This document shows positions 18,021 through 27,579 of a stretch of DNA of 45,186 nt, piece after piece (the stretch's first letter is position 1; every line of letters begins with the position of its first letter). Source of the DNA: Bacteroidales bacterium. Its GTDB lineage: Bacteria; Bacteroidota; Bacteroidia; Bacteroidales; UBA3824. Both the position numbers and the translations under genes were made by a program. The stretch lies in contig JAFXZT010000039.1 of the NCBI GenBank assembly GCA_017541145.1, positions 1 to 45,186 of the forward strand, given 5' to 3'. The notes beneath the pieces were generated by a model. The model searched no databases and was not told where the DNA came from. It was given only the letters and a program-made list of their open reading frames with translations.

Positions 18021-18920
18021 ATGAAACCAACACTAGTAGTATTAGCAGCAGGTATGGGCAGCCGCTACGGCGGACTCAAACAAATCGATAAATTAGGTCC
18101 CTCAGGACAAGCAATTCTTCAATATTCTTGTTACGACGCAGCAAGAGCAGGATTCGGAAAAGTAGTTTTCGTAATCAGACGCGATATTGAAAAAGATTTC
18201 AAAGAAGTTATCATTTCAAAAGTAAGCAAATCAATTGCTTGCGACTACTGTTTCCAAGACAAAGACGATTTGCCGTCAGGTTTCACATTGCCGGCTGACA
18301 GAGAAAAACCTTGGGGTACAGCTCACGCAGTTTTGGCAGCAAGAAAAATCGTAAAAGAACCTTTTGCAGTTATCAATGCTGACGATTTCTACGGCAAAGA
18401 GGCTTACCAAACAATTGCCGACTATTTCAACACTCTCGCTCAAGGCGTTGAAAATCAATATTGTATGGTAGGTTATCCGGTAGCAAATACTCTCTCTGAA
18501 TACGGTACAGTATCACGCGGTATTTGCAACAAAGATTCTGAAGGCAACCTCACAACAGTAGTTGAAAGAACAAAAATTATCCGCGAAAACGGCAAAATCG
18601 TGTTCATCGAAGGCGACGAAAAAACTGAAATCGCTGAAGATACTCCTGTTTCAATGAACTTCTGGGGTTTCACACCAAGTTTCTTCAAACACCTTGAAAA
18701 CGCTTTCGTTGAATTCCTCAAAGAAAACATCGAAAAACCAAAAGCAGAATTCCTTATTCCTTGGGTTGTTGACAAACTCATCAAATCCAACACTGCTAAA
18801 ACCAAAGTTTTGACTTCAAACGCAAAATGGTTTGGCGTAACATACAAGGAAGACCGTCCGGCTGTTGTAAAAAAATTCCAAGACCTTACTGACAACGGCG
18901 AATATCCGGCAGATTTTTAA
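18021..18920 (+). CDS. Sugar-phosphate nucleotidyltransferase family protein
   Basis: A 299-residue cytoplasmic enzyme with the N-terminal nucleotide-binding signature LAAGMGSRYGGLKQ (residues 7-20) and a metal-binding INADDFYG segment (about 118). These are typical of enzymes that couple a nucleoside triphosphate to a sugar 1-phosphate to make an NDP-sugar for cell-wall or surface glycans. It lacks the hexapeptide acyltransferase tail of GlmU. It stands alone between a divergent phosphoesterase and a terminator, so context does not identify the sugar. Confidence 0.82.
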   Translation: MKPTLVVLAAGMGSRYGGLKQIDKLGPSGQAILQYSCYDAARAGFGKVVFVIRRDIEKDFKEVIISKVSKSIACDYCFQDKDDLPSGFTLPADREKPWGTAHAVLAARKIVKEPFAVINADDFYGKEAYQTIADYFNTLAQGVENQYCMVGYPVANTLSEYGTVSRGICNKDSEGNLTTVVERTKIIRENGKIVFIEGDEKTEIAEDTPVSMNFWGFTPSFFKHLENAFVEFLKENIEKPKAEFLIPWVVDKLIKSNTAKTKVLTSNAKWFGVTYKEDRPAVVKKFQDLTDNGEYPADF

Positions 18921-18939
18921 TGAAAAATCCCAATATATA

Positions 18940-18975
18940 AAGGTGAATCAAATTTTTTTTGGTTCACCTTTTTTT
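18940..18975 (+). terminator. Intrinsic terminator
   Basis: AAGGTGAATCAAA (18940-18952) pairs with TTTGGTTCACCTT (18958-18970), with one G-U pair, followed by a T-run to 18975. Confidence 0.88.
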
Positions 18976-19012
18976 ATAACATCTTTTTCTGACATCTTTT
19001 CGTTAACATGTT

Positions 19013-20083
19013 TCAATGCCGCTCGGCTCCCAAACGAATACCCAAAGTAAACATGTTGGAATTTAGTCCGGCAGATTTACTTGCAAAAAAAGCATAATCA
19101 AAACGGAATCTGAAAAAAGAAACTCCCGCACCAAACGACGGATTTACAGTTATTTTATCTGACAACGTAAAACGATTATTATGCTGAAAATCAGAAAGTC
19201 CGAACCGCAAGAAAAACAAATCAAAATAAGACAATTCCAACCCTAATTTAAGATCCGCCGAGGCAAACTCAGAATGTAAAAGCATATTTCTTTCACCGTC
19301 GAAAAAAGTTTGCAAAGCAGCAGAAGTCAACAACTTGAATCTATAAAAATTCCAATAATACGAAGCACCGATATTAAGCGATGGAGCAGTTTGTTCCAAC
19401 TTGTTTTCCGGCACAGAATTTCCCGTTGACAAATATACGGAATCGAATTTAGAGGAATTTACCGACCAAAAATTAAATGTTGTACTAACATCTTTGAGCA
19501 CCGCCGAAGCCGAAAATTTGCGTTTTTGCCACGAAGCCGCGATATCAAAACCGAATCCGTAAGCCTTAGCAAACGAGCCTTCCATTCTGTAAATCAACTT
19601 GATATTTGCGCCCAAACTCAATCCCGGAAAAGATTTTACACGTCGCGACAAAGAAAAAATCAGCGCATAATCCGCCGCCGAAAAATACGAAATATTATCG
19701 TAATTGATATTACCTTGCGAATCAAAAAGGTAAATTGTATTTTGAATATCATCAACACCGAAACGCAAAAAAGTCAAACCCAAAGCCGTAAGCGAATCGG
19801 TATCGATAACAGCCGCCGCCATATCAAAATTAGCCATCGACTGAAAATAATTACAATGCATGTAAGAAAAATCAACTTTGTAATCGCCGGAAAACATCCT
19901 CGCGGGATTGGAAAAACCGGCATCAGCACCCGAAATCGACGAAAAATTGCTTCCGGCCATAGCTTGTTCCGAAGAAAATCCGCCAATTTGCAAAAAATCA
20001 TTTGAGTACTTAACAATCTGACTATTAACATTTTGAGGATAAAATATAATAGCAAATGCAAAAATAAGAAAAAAAATTTTCAT
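19013..20083 (-). CDS. PorV/PorQ-family outer-membrane protein, possible type IX secretion component
   Basis: A 356-residue protein. I start it at the ATG at 20083, which gives signal peptide MKIFFLIFAFAIIF ending at about NVNSQ, rather than the upstream in-frame GTG at 20092. The N-terminal pattern FLQIGGFSSEQAMAGSNFSSISGADAGFSNPARM resembles the start of PorV/PorQ-type barrels (ALGMGGA..a...a...NPA). The rest alternates polar and aromatic residues as in a beta barrel, with an aromatic-rich C-terminus. PorV and PorQ work with the type IX secretion system in outer-membrane export. The orphan type IX tail protein at 31517 supports that system being present. Family level is likely; the exact subfamily is not resolved. 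Confidence 0.62.
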   Translation of the reverse strand: MKIFFLIFAFAIIFYPQNVNSQIVKYSNDFLQIGGFSSEQAMAGSNFSSISGADAGFSNPARMFSGDYKVDFSYMHCNYFQSMANFDMAAAVIDTDSLTALGLTFLRFGVDDIQNTIYLFDSQGNINYDNISYFSAADYALIFSLSRRVKSFPGLSLGANIKLIYRMEGSFAKAYGFGFDIAASWQKRKFSASAVLKDVSTTFNFWSVNSSKFDSVYLSTGNSVPENKLEQTAPSLNIGASYYWNFYRFKLLTSAALQTFFDGERNMLLHSEFASADLKLGLELSYFDLFFLRFGLSDFQHNNRFTLSDKITVNPSFGAGVSFFRFRFDYAFFASKSAGLNSNMFTLGIRLGAERH

Positions 20084-20190
20084 AAAAACCACAAATAAAT
20101 TTTCGCAAAATTAAAAAAATCACGAAATTAGCGGAATAAAATATGCTTTAAAAAATCAAGAATTTGACAATTTTACAAAAAAAGATTATT

Positions 20191-20240
20191 TTCAGACTAA
20201 GCTGAAAAATGGTCTTATATTTGCTATTACTTAGTCTGAA
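20191..20240. promoter_or_regulatory. pssA promoter enclosed by a perfect 11-bp inverted repeat
   Basis: TTCAGACTAAG (20191-20201) and CTTAGTCTGAA (20230-20240) are exact reverse complements. Between them lies a consensus -7 box TATATTTG (20216-20223). The right arm covers the expected transcription start, so the repeat could be an operator or a hairpin at the 5' end of the mRNA. Confidence 0.55.
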
Positions 20241-20260
20241 CAAGTATAGAAAAATTGAAA

Positions 20261-21127
20261 ATGTCTAAATTTATAACCAAGTTAAAATTTGTGCCAAGCA
20301 TGTTGACCTGTTCCAGCGCATTTTGCGGAATGTTGGCAACCGTATTGGCGTTAGACGGCGAAAAAAGCCTTATTTACGCATCATATTTGATTTTGTTAGC
20401 GAGCGTATTCGATTTCAGCGACGGATTTGCAGCGCGATTGCTGCATGCGTCCTCTGAATTGGGCAAACAGCTTGATTCATTGGCAGATGCTATTAGTTTT
20501 GGAGTAGCACCAAGCGCGATAATGTTTCAACTCCTTAAATCATCAATGCGATTAAACGGCACGCTAATCTCCTGCGAGGGTTGGCAAATTGCCATTATGC
20601 TTAGTTCGTTGTTAATCGGTATTTTTGCGATTTTGCGTCTTGCGAAATTCAACATCGACCCCGATCAAGCCCACAGTTTCAAAGGACTTGCGTCGCCGGC
20701 TTGTGCTATCTTTATTGCATCTATTCCGCTTATCAGCGCAATGGTGCCGGAAGATTTTTGGATTTTCAAAGCCGCTCATGCTATTTGGAACGTACATTTC
20801 CCGATGAAATTGGAATTTGCGCTTCTCGGTCTTGAAGTCTTTATTTTTGGCAAATGGTTTTGGGTGTTGCCGATGTGCTTGTTCTTCGGCGCAATGATGG
20901 TTACAAATTTGCCGATGTTCTCTTTGAAAATGAAAAGTTATAAATACAGCGAAAACAAAACTGTATTCAATTTCTTGATATATGCAATAATTTTGATTGT
21001 AGTTTTGCAATGGATTGCTATTCCGCTGATTATGTTCTCATACGTAATCGTAAGTTTTGTAATTTGGATGAAAAACCGCAACAAAAACGAAGAATTGGTT
21101 ACAAACACAAGTTCATCATTAGCATAG
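20261..21127 (+). CDS. pssA: CDP-diacylglycerol-serine O-phosphatidyltransferase
   Basis: Inner-membrane enzyme joining serine to CDP-diacylglycerol to make phosphatidylserine, the precursor of phosphatidylethanolamine. The CDP-alcohol phosphatidyltransferase motif D-G-x2-A-R-x8-G-x3-D-x3-D is complete, with Asp54, Gly55, Ala58, Arg59, Gly68, Asp72 and Asp76. Several hydrophobic segments follow. I use the ATG at 20261 (288 residues) rather than the TTG two codons upstream. The extended hydrophobic C-terminal part (about residues 220-275) is typical of the longer Bacteroidetes form. Confidence 0.9.
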   Translation: MSKFITKLKFVPSMLTCSSAFCGMLATVLALDGEKSLIYASYLILLASVFDFSDGFAARLLHASSELGKQLDSLADAISFGVAPSAIMFQLLKSSMRLNGTLISCEGWQIAIMLSSLLIGIFAILRLAKFNIDPDQAHSFKGLASPACAIFIASIPLISAMVPEDFWIFKAAHAIWNVHFPMKLEFALLGLEVFIFGKWFWVLPMCLFFGAMMVTNLPMFSLKMKSYKYSENKTVFNFLIYAIILIVVLQWIAIPLIMFSYVIVSFVIWMKNRNKNEELVTNTSSSLA

Positions 21128-21154
21128 ATTTTTAATTTTTCAACATAAAAATTA

Positions 21155-21197
21155 ATGAGGCTGTTCAAAAATATATTTGGACAGCCTCATTTTTTTA
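21155..21197 (+). terminator. Intrinsic terminator of pssA
   Basis: A 15-bp stem (21155-21169 with 21176-21190, one G-U pair) and a 6-base loop is followed by a T-run to about 21197. Confidence 0.92.
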
Positions 21198-21215
21198 GTG
21201 TATTATCTCAAAAGA

Positions 21216-21743
21216 TTATTTCTTACGAAATTTTACAAGAGCGTCAAGAGATTGAGCTTCCAAATCTGAAAGGAAACGAATCTCGGTACACGGCTCGTAA
21301 GTGTAATTCATAAACTTGAAATTCTGGATGTAAACTATCTTGAAATCTGCATCGTGAAGAATTCTGAGTTTCACATGAGAATTTGATACGTTTGTTACAT
21401 CGTAAAGGCATTGAAAATCTCCGCTCTTACAAGATTCAATCACGAAATGCGAACAACTTGCATCAAAATCCAAATCTGTGATTTTCAACTCGATACCGTT
21501 GTAATGATATTTCAAAACAACTGAAAATATCTTCACAAGACCAAAAACCGACATCGCAATACCCAAGGTTAAAATTGCCATTGTAGGTGCGCCGTCGTCA
21601 GGGTCTAATACCGATTGAAGATAATACATCGAAAATCCAAGCAATACAAGAATAATCCATTTGTAATTGTGCTCTCTGCTGATAGTTACAGCAGGAACAA
21701 CGCAGTCGATATCTGTATCAATCGACAAATATTGTTTTTCCAT
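21216..21743 (-). CDS. Membrane protein of unknown function
   Basis: I do not recognise this 175-residue protein. It has about 28 polar residues, two hydrophobic segments (about 29-46 and 54-76) and a soluble C-terminal part of about 95 residues containing four Cys. Both ends probably face the cytoplasm. It starts with ATG at 21743 and faces pssA, sharing the pssA terminator region at its 3' side. Codon use looks like that of its neighbours. Confidence 0.65.
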   Translation of the reverse strand: MEKQYLSIDTDIDCVVPAVTISREHNYKWIILVLLGFSMYYLQSVLDPDDGAPTMAILTLGIAMSVFGLVKIFSVVLKYHYNGIELKITDLDFDASCSHFVIESCKSGDFQCLYDVTNVSNSHVKLRILHDADFKIVYIQNFKFMNYTYEPCTEIRFLSDLEAQSLDALVKFRKK

Positions 21744-21828
21744 TTTTTCTAAAATCTGTTAAATTGTTTTTTATGAATAATTCAAAAAATTAACTATTAA
21801 CAGTTGTCATAATGCTAAAAATGGAAAA

Positions 21829-22194
21829 TCAATTTCGCATCTTACAATAATAATGGATGTAATAATAGTTTTGATAAATTAAAGAAAGGTAACGGAAATA
21901 TCTGTTAATCTGTAATTTATGCTTCAGAGTAGCAACTCCGCATGCATTACGATTCAGAAATTTTACTTTGGATAAAACACGCAAAACCGAACTGCCGGAA
22001 GATACAGTACGCTGATTCTGCAATGAATTTTGAGCAGGAAGACCGAGATTATAAAAAATCAGATTTACCTCTTCCTGATTATCAGACATCACGACAACAT
22101 TGTCAGATACTTCTTCCGAATATCCGCCGTCACGAATATCGGAACAAGACGCTGTCAAGATAAAAATCAGAAGTATGATAAATCTGTAAATCAA
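21829..22194 (-). CDS. Possible small lipoprotein following nth
   Basis: A 121-residue frame that could start at a TTG at 22194, five bases after the nth stop codon. It opens with a lipoprotein-like signal (IYRFIILLIFILTASC, lipobox TASC) followed by an acidic stretch (SDIRDGGYSEEVSDN) and ends in a basic, Tyr-rich tail. A signal and lipobox directly behind nth argue for a real gene. The non-ATG start and lack of a recognised family argue for caution. No function can be proposed. Confidence 0.45.
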   Translation of the reverse strand: MIYRFIILLIFILTASCSDIRDGGYSEEVSDNVVVMSDNQEEVNLIFYNLGLPAQNSLQNQRTVSSGSSVLRVLSKVKFLNRNACGVATLKHKLQINRYFRYLSLIYQNYYYIHYYCKMRN

Positions 22195-22198
22195 TGTC

Positions 22199-22831
22199 TT
22201 ATAAATTAGAGTTGTAAAATCTGCAAACCTCGGTAAGTCCGCATTTGTTGCACATCGGTTTGCGTGCTTTGCAAACATACCTGCCGTGCAAAATTAACCA
22301 ATGATGTGCTTTTGACAAAATTTTTTTATCAAAACCTTCTTCCAATTGTTTTTCGGCTTGCAACGGATTTTTTGCGCCGGTAGTCAGTCCTATTCTATCC
22401 GAAACCCTAAAAACATGAGTATCAACCGGCATTACTTCCGCTCCATAAAGCACTGATGCAACGACATTTGCAGTTTTAGGACCAACGCCCGGAAGTTTTT
22501 GCAAGTCGTCTACAGAATGAGGAACTTCTCCGCCGAAATCGTCTACTAACATCTTCGCAAGTGCCAAAATATCAGCAGTTTTGGAGTTAGGATACGATAC
22601 CGATTTCAAAAACGGGAAAAGCTCATCAAATGTAGCATCGTACATCGAATGAGCATCCGGATAGCGTTGAAAAAGTTTTGGAGTTACAAGATTGATACGT
22701 TTATCAGTACATTGCGCAGAAAGTCTCACTGCCACAACGAGTTGAAACGGATTTCCATAATGAAGTTCCGTTTTGGCGTCGGGCATTTCTTTAGAGAAAT
22801 AGTCAACAACATACTGATAAACTTTATTCAT
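22199..22831 (-). CDS. nth: Endonuclease III (DNA glycosylase/AP lyase)
   Basis: Base-excision repair enzyme that removes oxidised pyrimidines and cleaves the abasic site. The helix-hairpin-helix motif LPGVGPKTA carries the catalytic Lys119, and VDTH carries Asp137. The 4Fe-4S ligands Cys187, Cys194, Cys197 and Cys203 have the standard C-x6-C-x2-C-x5-C spacing. I start at the ATG at 22831 (210 residues, normal length). It overlaps the end of the upstream acyltransferase gene by 8 nt, so the two are translationally coupled. Confidence 0.97.
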   Translation of the reverse strand: MNKVYQYVVDYFSKEMPDAKTELHYGNPFQLVVAVRLSAQCTDKRINLVTPKLFQRYPDAHSMYDATFDELFPFLKSVSYPNSKTADILALAKMLVDDFGGEVPHSVDDLQKLPGVGPKTANVVASVLYGAEVMPVDTHVFRVSDRIGLTTGAKNPLQAEKQLEEGFDKKILSKAHHWLILHGRYVCKARKPMCNKCGLTEVCRFYNSNL

Positions 22832-23594
22832 TTTGCAATTGTTTTTCGTCTTCCGGAACGATGTCATCCTCAGAGAGTTCGATGATTCTCTGACGGACAA
22901 TTTTTGCGATTTCCTCAGGTTTCAATCCTTCGTATTCTTCCACCGGAATAGGTTTACCGAATTTTACTTTTACAGGTTTTGGTGTAAGGATAAAACCGCC
23001 TTTCGGACTCAAGTCGTAAAGACCGGTAAGACCAACCGGAACTATCGGAGCTTTAACAATTTGCGCCATTTTGAACGGAATTTTTTTCAACTGTTGGATT
23101 TTACCGTTTTCAGAGCGATGTCCTTCCGGGAAAACCAAAAGTGAAGCATTCTGTTCTTTCATATTTTTAGCAGCAGTTTCAAAAGTGCGGAAAGAACTGA
23201 GGATATTTTTTCTGTTAATAGGAAGTGTACCGTACTTTTTGATAAAATATCCGTAAATCGGCCATGAAAAATGGCTTTCGGCTTCTATACCAAAAGTATG
23301 GTTTGGAAGACACGCACAAACCACAGGAATGTCAAAAAAACTAATATGGTTTGGCATTATGATGTACGATTTGTTATAATCAAAATCCTCAGGCATTTCA
23401 AGCGTAACTTTTATAAAAAGTATTTTGAACATAAACCTGAGCATTGATCTTACGTTATAAAAAACTCTTGTAGGTTTTGCAAAAAAGAGTACAATAATAT
23501 TTGGTACCAAAATGATAAACGCCATTAAAAACATGACAGTCCACATATAAATCGATACAAAAAATTTACCTATCAGTTTGAAAAATTTAATCAT
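22824..23594 (-). CDS. plsC: 1-acyl-sn-glycerol-3-phosphate acyltransferase (PlsC family)
   Basis: Membrane-bound acyltransferase that adds the second acyl chain to lysophosphatidic acid in phospholipid synthesis. The catalytic motif NHISFFD (H-x4-D) and the substrate-binding motif FPEGHRS are both present, along with PIVPVGLTG. One long hydrophobic region lies near the N-terminus (about 5-45). I start at the ATG at 23594 (256 residues). An in-frame TTG at 23633 is less likely. It forms an operon with nth. Confidence 0.9.
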   Translation of the reverse strand: MIKFFKLIGKFFVSIYMWTVMFLMAFIILVPNIIVLFFAKPTRVFYNVRSMLRFMFKILFIKVTLEMPEDFDYNKSYIIMPNHISFFDIPVVCACLPNHTFGIEAESHFSWPIYGYFIKKYGTLPINRKNILSSFRTFETAAKNMKEQNASLLVFPEGHRSENGKIQQLKKIPFKMAQIVKAPIVPVGLTGLYDLSPKGGFILTPKPVKVKFGKPIPVEEYEGLKPEEIAKIVRQRIIELSEDDIVPEDEKQLQNE

Positions 23595-23720
23595 TATAAA
23601 TAGTAATAAGATTTTCAAAAAAAATTTTTGCAAAGATAAGAATAGTTTGTAAAAAAATCGTAAAAAATATATTGAGTTATCAGTTTTAGTTGTTAATTTT
23701 GTTGACTAAAAAGGATTTAA

Positions 23721-25862
23721 ATGAAACGTAATACAAATAAAATCAGAAATTTCTCTTGGGCAGGAGCATTGCGCGTATCGCTTTATGTAATTGCCTGTAT
23801 TATAGTAATATACTCAATTCCCAAAGAAGGAAAATTCAAATACGAATATCAAAAAGGCAGCCCGTGGAAACATGCCAACTTGATAGCTCCGTTTGATTTC
23901 AGTATCTACAAAAGCCGTCAGGAACTGCGCGAGGAAGAGGATGAAGTTAGAAAAAATGCGAAACTGTATTTCAACAAAAATAATGAAATTCAGCTTACTA
24001 ACCTCAATACTTTTACAAATGAATTCAATGAAGTAACAGAACTTATAACGGGTACGAAAGATACACTTTCGATTTCTGATTCTAAACACGGAAATATTTA
24101 TCACGCACTGAAAATTTCCATTTACAACACGCTCAATGCGCTGTATACCAACGGAATAATAGAAAACGAGCAAGTTTTGATTCGCGACGAACAACCCGAA
24201 GAAGCTCAGAAATTTATTTGTATCAACAACGAAGGAATTACCTCACAACGTGCTATTACAGAGATTTTTACAACAAAATCAGCATATCTTTACCTTCAAA
24301 ACGAAATCCGCTCGTTTGCACATTCTTACGCCGGAAAGATGTCGGATACAGAATTCAAACATTTTAACGCAATTACCGAAAAGCTAAGTCCAAACAAATG
24401 GATAACAGCCAATTTGGAAAAAGATGAAGCCACTACTACTAAAGTGATTGAAAACAATATCAATGCAATTTCACTCACAAGAGGATTTGTACAAAAAGGT
24501 CAACGCATAATTTCGGAAGGCGAGGTGGTAAACGATGAAGAATTTCAAATTTTGGAATCACTCAGACGAGATTACGAGCAAAATTCCAGCATGTCGGGAC
24601 ATTACTATTTGCTGTTGGGTCAGTCGATTTTCTATATCATGATTTTCACGTTGATTTTCATGTTTTTACGTACTTTCAGAAAAGAAATTTTCTACCAAAC
24701 AAAATACTCGGCACTCATACTTTTTATGATGACATTTGTAATTGTCGGTATGAGTATTACAATCAGATATTCACTCGTAAATACTTGGATATTACCGTTT
24801 TTGCTATTGGCAATTATCATCAAAACATTTTTTGATACACGTACCGGCATGTTTTTGCATATTGTAACGTGCGTGGCGGTAAGTATCATTCTCAACAATC
24901 CGTTTGAATATTTCATCATGCAGTTTATTCCGGGATATTTCTTGCTGATGTATTACGAAAAAATAAACCGAAGAAGTCAAACATTCTTAACTTCAATTAT
25001 TTGTTTCGGTATTTATTTTACTGTATATATCAGTTATCAATTGTTCCACACCGGAATAATAACAGAAGTCAATTGGAAAGTACTTATCATGTTGGGAATC
25101 AACAGCATACTGTTACTTCTCTCCTACCCGCTTATTTACATCTTTGAGAAAATATTCGGACTATTGAGCGATGTAACACTTATAGAACTTGCAGACAACG
25201 ACCGCCCGCTACTCCGCCGACTTCAGGAAGAAGCACCGGGAACTTATCAGCATTGCAATCAGGTTGCCAACCTTGCCGAAGCTGCAATTTTCAAAATTGG
25301 CGGCAATCCGCATTTGGCTCGTACAGGTGCGCTTTATCACGATATCGGAAAATTGACTTCACCGTTGTATTTTACTGAAAATCAGCTTTCAGGAGTAAAT
25401 CCTCACGACAAACTTGATTATCTGAAAAGCGCGGAAATCATTATTAATCACGTAATAAAAGGTGTAACAATTGCTAAGGAATACAAACTTCCTAACCAAA
25501 TTATTGATTTCATAAAAACTCACCACGGAACTTCTAAGGCGGGATATTTTTACGCGATGTACAAAAAAGAGCATCCGGACGAACAATGCGATGAAAAATT
25601 CACGTACCCCGGACCTCGCCCGCTCAACAAGGAACACGCTATTGTTATGATGGCAGATTCTATCGAGGCGGCGTCAAGAAGTTTGAAAAAATACGACACG
25701 GAATCGATCAGTACTTTGGTTGAAAATATTATCGGAAATCAAGTCAACAACAAACAATTTGATAATACTAACTTGACTTTCAGGGATATAGATACAGTAA
25801 AAGAATTGTTTAAAGAAAAACTTCGCAACATGTATCACACCCGAATTGAATATCCGAAATAG
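23721..25862 (+). CDS. 7TM-HD family membrane phosphohydrolase (PgpH-like)
   Basis: A 713-residue membrane protein with the architecture of PgpH/YqfF: one N-terminal membrane helix (about 15-33), an extracytoplasmic region (about 35-290), a cluster of seven hydrophobic segments (about 293-480) and a C-terminal HD domain. The HD metal ligands are seen in YQHCNQVANL, YHDIGK (His540, Asp541), HHG and MMADSIEAA. Known relatives hydrolyse cyclic di-AMP. The -7-like TAATTTTG at 23694-23701 sits only 20 bases before the ATG, with ATTG 19 bases further upstream. Confidence 0.88.
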   Translation: MKRNTNKIRNFSWAGALRVSLYVIACIIVIYSIPKEGKFKYEYQKGSPWKHANLIAPFDFSIYKSRQELREEEDEVRKNAKLYFNKNNEIQLTNLNTFTNEFNEVTELITGTKDTLSISDSKHGNIYHALKISIYNTLNALYTNGIIENEQVLIRDEQPEEAQKFICINNEGITSQRAITEIFTTKSAYLYLQNEIRSFAHSYAGKMSDTEFKHFNAITEKLSPNKWITANLEKDEATTTKVIENNINAISLTRGFVQKGQRIISEGEVVNDEEFQILESLRRDYEQNSSMSGHYYLLLGQSIFYIMIFTLIFMFLRTFRKEIFYQTKYSALILFMMTFVIVGMSITIRYSLVNTWILPFLLLAIIIKTFFDTRTGMFLHIVTCVAVSIILNNPFEYFIMQFIPGYFLLMYYEKINRRSQTFLTSIICFGIYFTVYISYQLFHTGIITEVNWKVLIMLGINSILLLLSYPLIYIFEKIFGLLSDVTLIELADNDRPLLRRLQEEAPGTYQHCNQVANLAEAAIFKIGGNPHLARTGALYHDIGKLTSPLYFTENQLSGVNPHDKLDYLKSAEIIINHVIKGVTIAKEYKLPNQIIDFIKTHHGTSKAGYFYAMYKKEHPDEQCDEKFTYPGPRPLNKEHAIVMMADSIEAASRSLKKYDTESISTLVENIIGNQVNNKQFDNTNLTFRDIDTVKELFKEKLRNMYHTRIEYPK

Positions 25863-25886
25863 AATATTTTAGTCAACAAAAAAATA

Positions 25887-25936
25887 AAAAAGATTGTCCG
25901 AAAATGAGAAATTACAAATTTTCAGACAATCTTTTT
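25887..25936. terminator. Bidirectional intrinsic terminator
   Basis: A long stem with one mismatch (AAGATTGTC ... GACAATCTT plus A/T extensions) lies between the convergent HD hydrolase and pyrI genes, with A-runs before and T-runs after. Confidence 0.88.
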
Positions 25937-25959
25937 TATTTTTCGGTTCTTACAAGTTA

Positions 25960-26415
25960 CTAAATAATAACGAAATGTTCTTGATCGGTAACTTTGCCGC
26001 AATAGTAGCATTTTAATGCAGGCGGAACTTTTGAAACCACGTCAAATTTTGTTAACATCGGTTCTGCATTTGTGATACATTTTGGGTTCATACATTTGCA
26101 GATACCTTTTATTTGATCCGGCAATTCTACAGATTTTTTTTCAACCACCTCGTAATTTTTGATAATATTAAGATTGGCTTCGGGAGCGATAAGCGCGATT
26201 TTGTTGATTTCGCTGTCCTCAAAATATCTGTCAGAAACCTTTACGATGGCTTTTTTGCCGTACTTTTTGCTGTCGAGATTAGTACCGAAAGTGATAGGAT
26301 TATCAACCTTTTCGAGGTTAAGAATCTTAATTACCTGAAACAAATCTTTTGCAGGAATATGATCGATAACAGTGCCGTTTTTCAAAGCACTTACTTTCAA
26401 TTCTTTCTTATCCAT
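25960..26415 (-). CDS. pyrI: Aspartate carbamoyltransferase regulatory chain
   Basis: Binds CTP and ATP to control the PyrB catalytic trimers in pyrimidine synthesis. The 151-residue length from the ATG at 26415 is normal. The zinc site that contacts PyrB is visible as CMNPKC and CYYC near the C-terminus. The allosteric nucleotide-binding half (VIDHIPA) is at the N-terminus. The gene starts 31 nt after pyrB, in one operon. Confidence 0.96.
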   Translation of the reverse strand: MDKKELKVSALKNGTVIDHIPAKDLFQVIKILNLEKVDNPITFGTNLDSKKYGKKAIVKVSDRYFEDSEINKIALIAPEANLNIIKNYEVVEKKSVELPDQIKGICKCMNPKCITNAEPMLTKFDVVSKVPPALKCYYCGKVTDQEHFVII

Positions 26416-26446
26416 TTTACTAAAAATCAAATTAAGAGGTTAAACA

Positions 26447-27358
26447 CTATTTTCTCAAACCCAAAACGTATGAAATTACAGCCTGACGAGCGTAAACACC
26501 GTTGCAAGCTTGTTCAAAGTAATAAGCCTTTGGATTTGGGTCTACATCTTGAGAAATCTCGTTGATTCTTGGTAACGGATGCAGAATTTTCATAGTCGGC
26601 TTTGTATTTTCCAACATCGAATTTTTGAGGATGTACAAATCTTTGGTTTTTTCGTACTCCATCAAATCCTGAAATCTTTCACGCTGAACACGAGTCATAT
26701 ACACGATGTCAGCAGCAGAAAGGATATCAGTAAAAGTTTCGTGTTCGTAATATCTAACGCCCTTGGAATCAAGAAATTCCAAATATTCCTGAGGCATTCT
26801 GAGTTTCGGATGCGAGATAAAATTGAAAGTAGGATTAAAAGGCGACATCGCTTGTACGAGCGAGTGAACGGTACGACCGTATTTCAAATCACCAACCATA
26901 AAAATATTGATGTTGTCGAGTCTGCCCTGAGTCTTTTTGATAGAATACATATCCAAAAGAGTCTGAGTAGGATGCTGATGAGCGCCGTCACCTGCATTGA
27001 TTACCGGTACAGTAGCAACCTCGCTTGCATATCGCGAACTACCCTCAAGCGGGTGACGCATAACAATCAGGTCACAATAATTTGATACAATTCTAATTGT
27101 ATCTTTCAGAGTTTCGCCTTTAGAAACGCTGGAATTGTTAGGGTCAGAAAAACCGATTACACGCCCTCCCATACGGTTGATTGCAGATTCAAAACTAAGT
27201 CTTGTACGGGTAGACGGCTCAAAAAATAAAGTGGCAACCACCTTGCCGTCAAGAAGATGCTGATCGGGATTTTTTTCCAAATCCTCTGCAATTTCCAATA
27301 CACGGAGAATCTCTTCGGTAGAGAAATCGGTGATGGATATTAGGCTTTTATGATTCAT
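26447..27358 (-). CDS. pyrB: Aspartate carbamoyltransferase catalytic chain
   Basis: Catalyses carbamoyl phosphate + L-aspartate to N-carbamoyl-L-aspartate, the committed pyrimidine step. The carbamoyl-phosphate site FFEPSTRTR (about 45-53), [21 protein letters not shown] and HPLPRINEI are intact. The 303 residues are standard. It is first in the pyrB-pyrI operon. A small perfect hairpin lies in its leader. Confidence 0.97.
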   Translation of the reverse strand: MNHKSLISITDFSTEEILRVLEIAEDLEKNPDQHLLDGKVVATLFFEPSTRTRLSFESAINRMGGRVIGFSDPNNSSVSKGETLKDTIRIVSNYCDLIVMRHPLEGSSRYASEVATVPVINAGDGAHQHPTQTLLDMYSIKKTQGRLDNINIFMVGDLKYGRTVHSLVQAMSPFNPTFNFISHPKLRMPQEYLEFLDSKGVRYYEHETFTDILSAADIVYMTRVQRERFQDLMEYEKTKDLYILKNSMLENTKPTMKILHPLPRINEISQDVDPNPKAYYFEQACNGVYARQAVISYVLGLRK

Positions 27359-27389
27359 TATTTTAGGAATTAATTATCAAGTTTTTACA

Positions 27390-27448
27390 AAAACATAAAT
27401 CAATTATGTTTTACCGGGAATGCGGCTCTAAAGAACCTCACAAAAATA
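27390..27448 (-). promoter_or_regulatory. pyrB -7 box and leader hairpin
   Basis: A -7 match is read on the minus strand at 27441-27448 (TATTTTTG). The leader then contains AAAACATAA (27390-27398) and TTATGTTTT (27404-27412), a perfect 9-bp hairpin, before the pyrB start at 27358. No T-run follows, so it is not a classical attenuator. Confidence 0.4.
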
Positions 27449-27579
27449 AGTATTTTTTGAGAATAATCTTAATAAAAACAATATAATTTTTTTTTCATAA
27501 AAATTAATAGTCTTAAATACTTTTTAGTAATTTTGTTGCAGAATTCAATATTATTTTTTTCAAATAAAAATAACGCAAC

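Noticed and set aside
27390-27412. pyrB attenuator
   Set aside because: The hairpin is AT-only, lacks a T-run and no leader peptide with a pyrimidine-sensitive run is evident.
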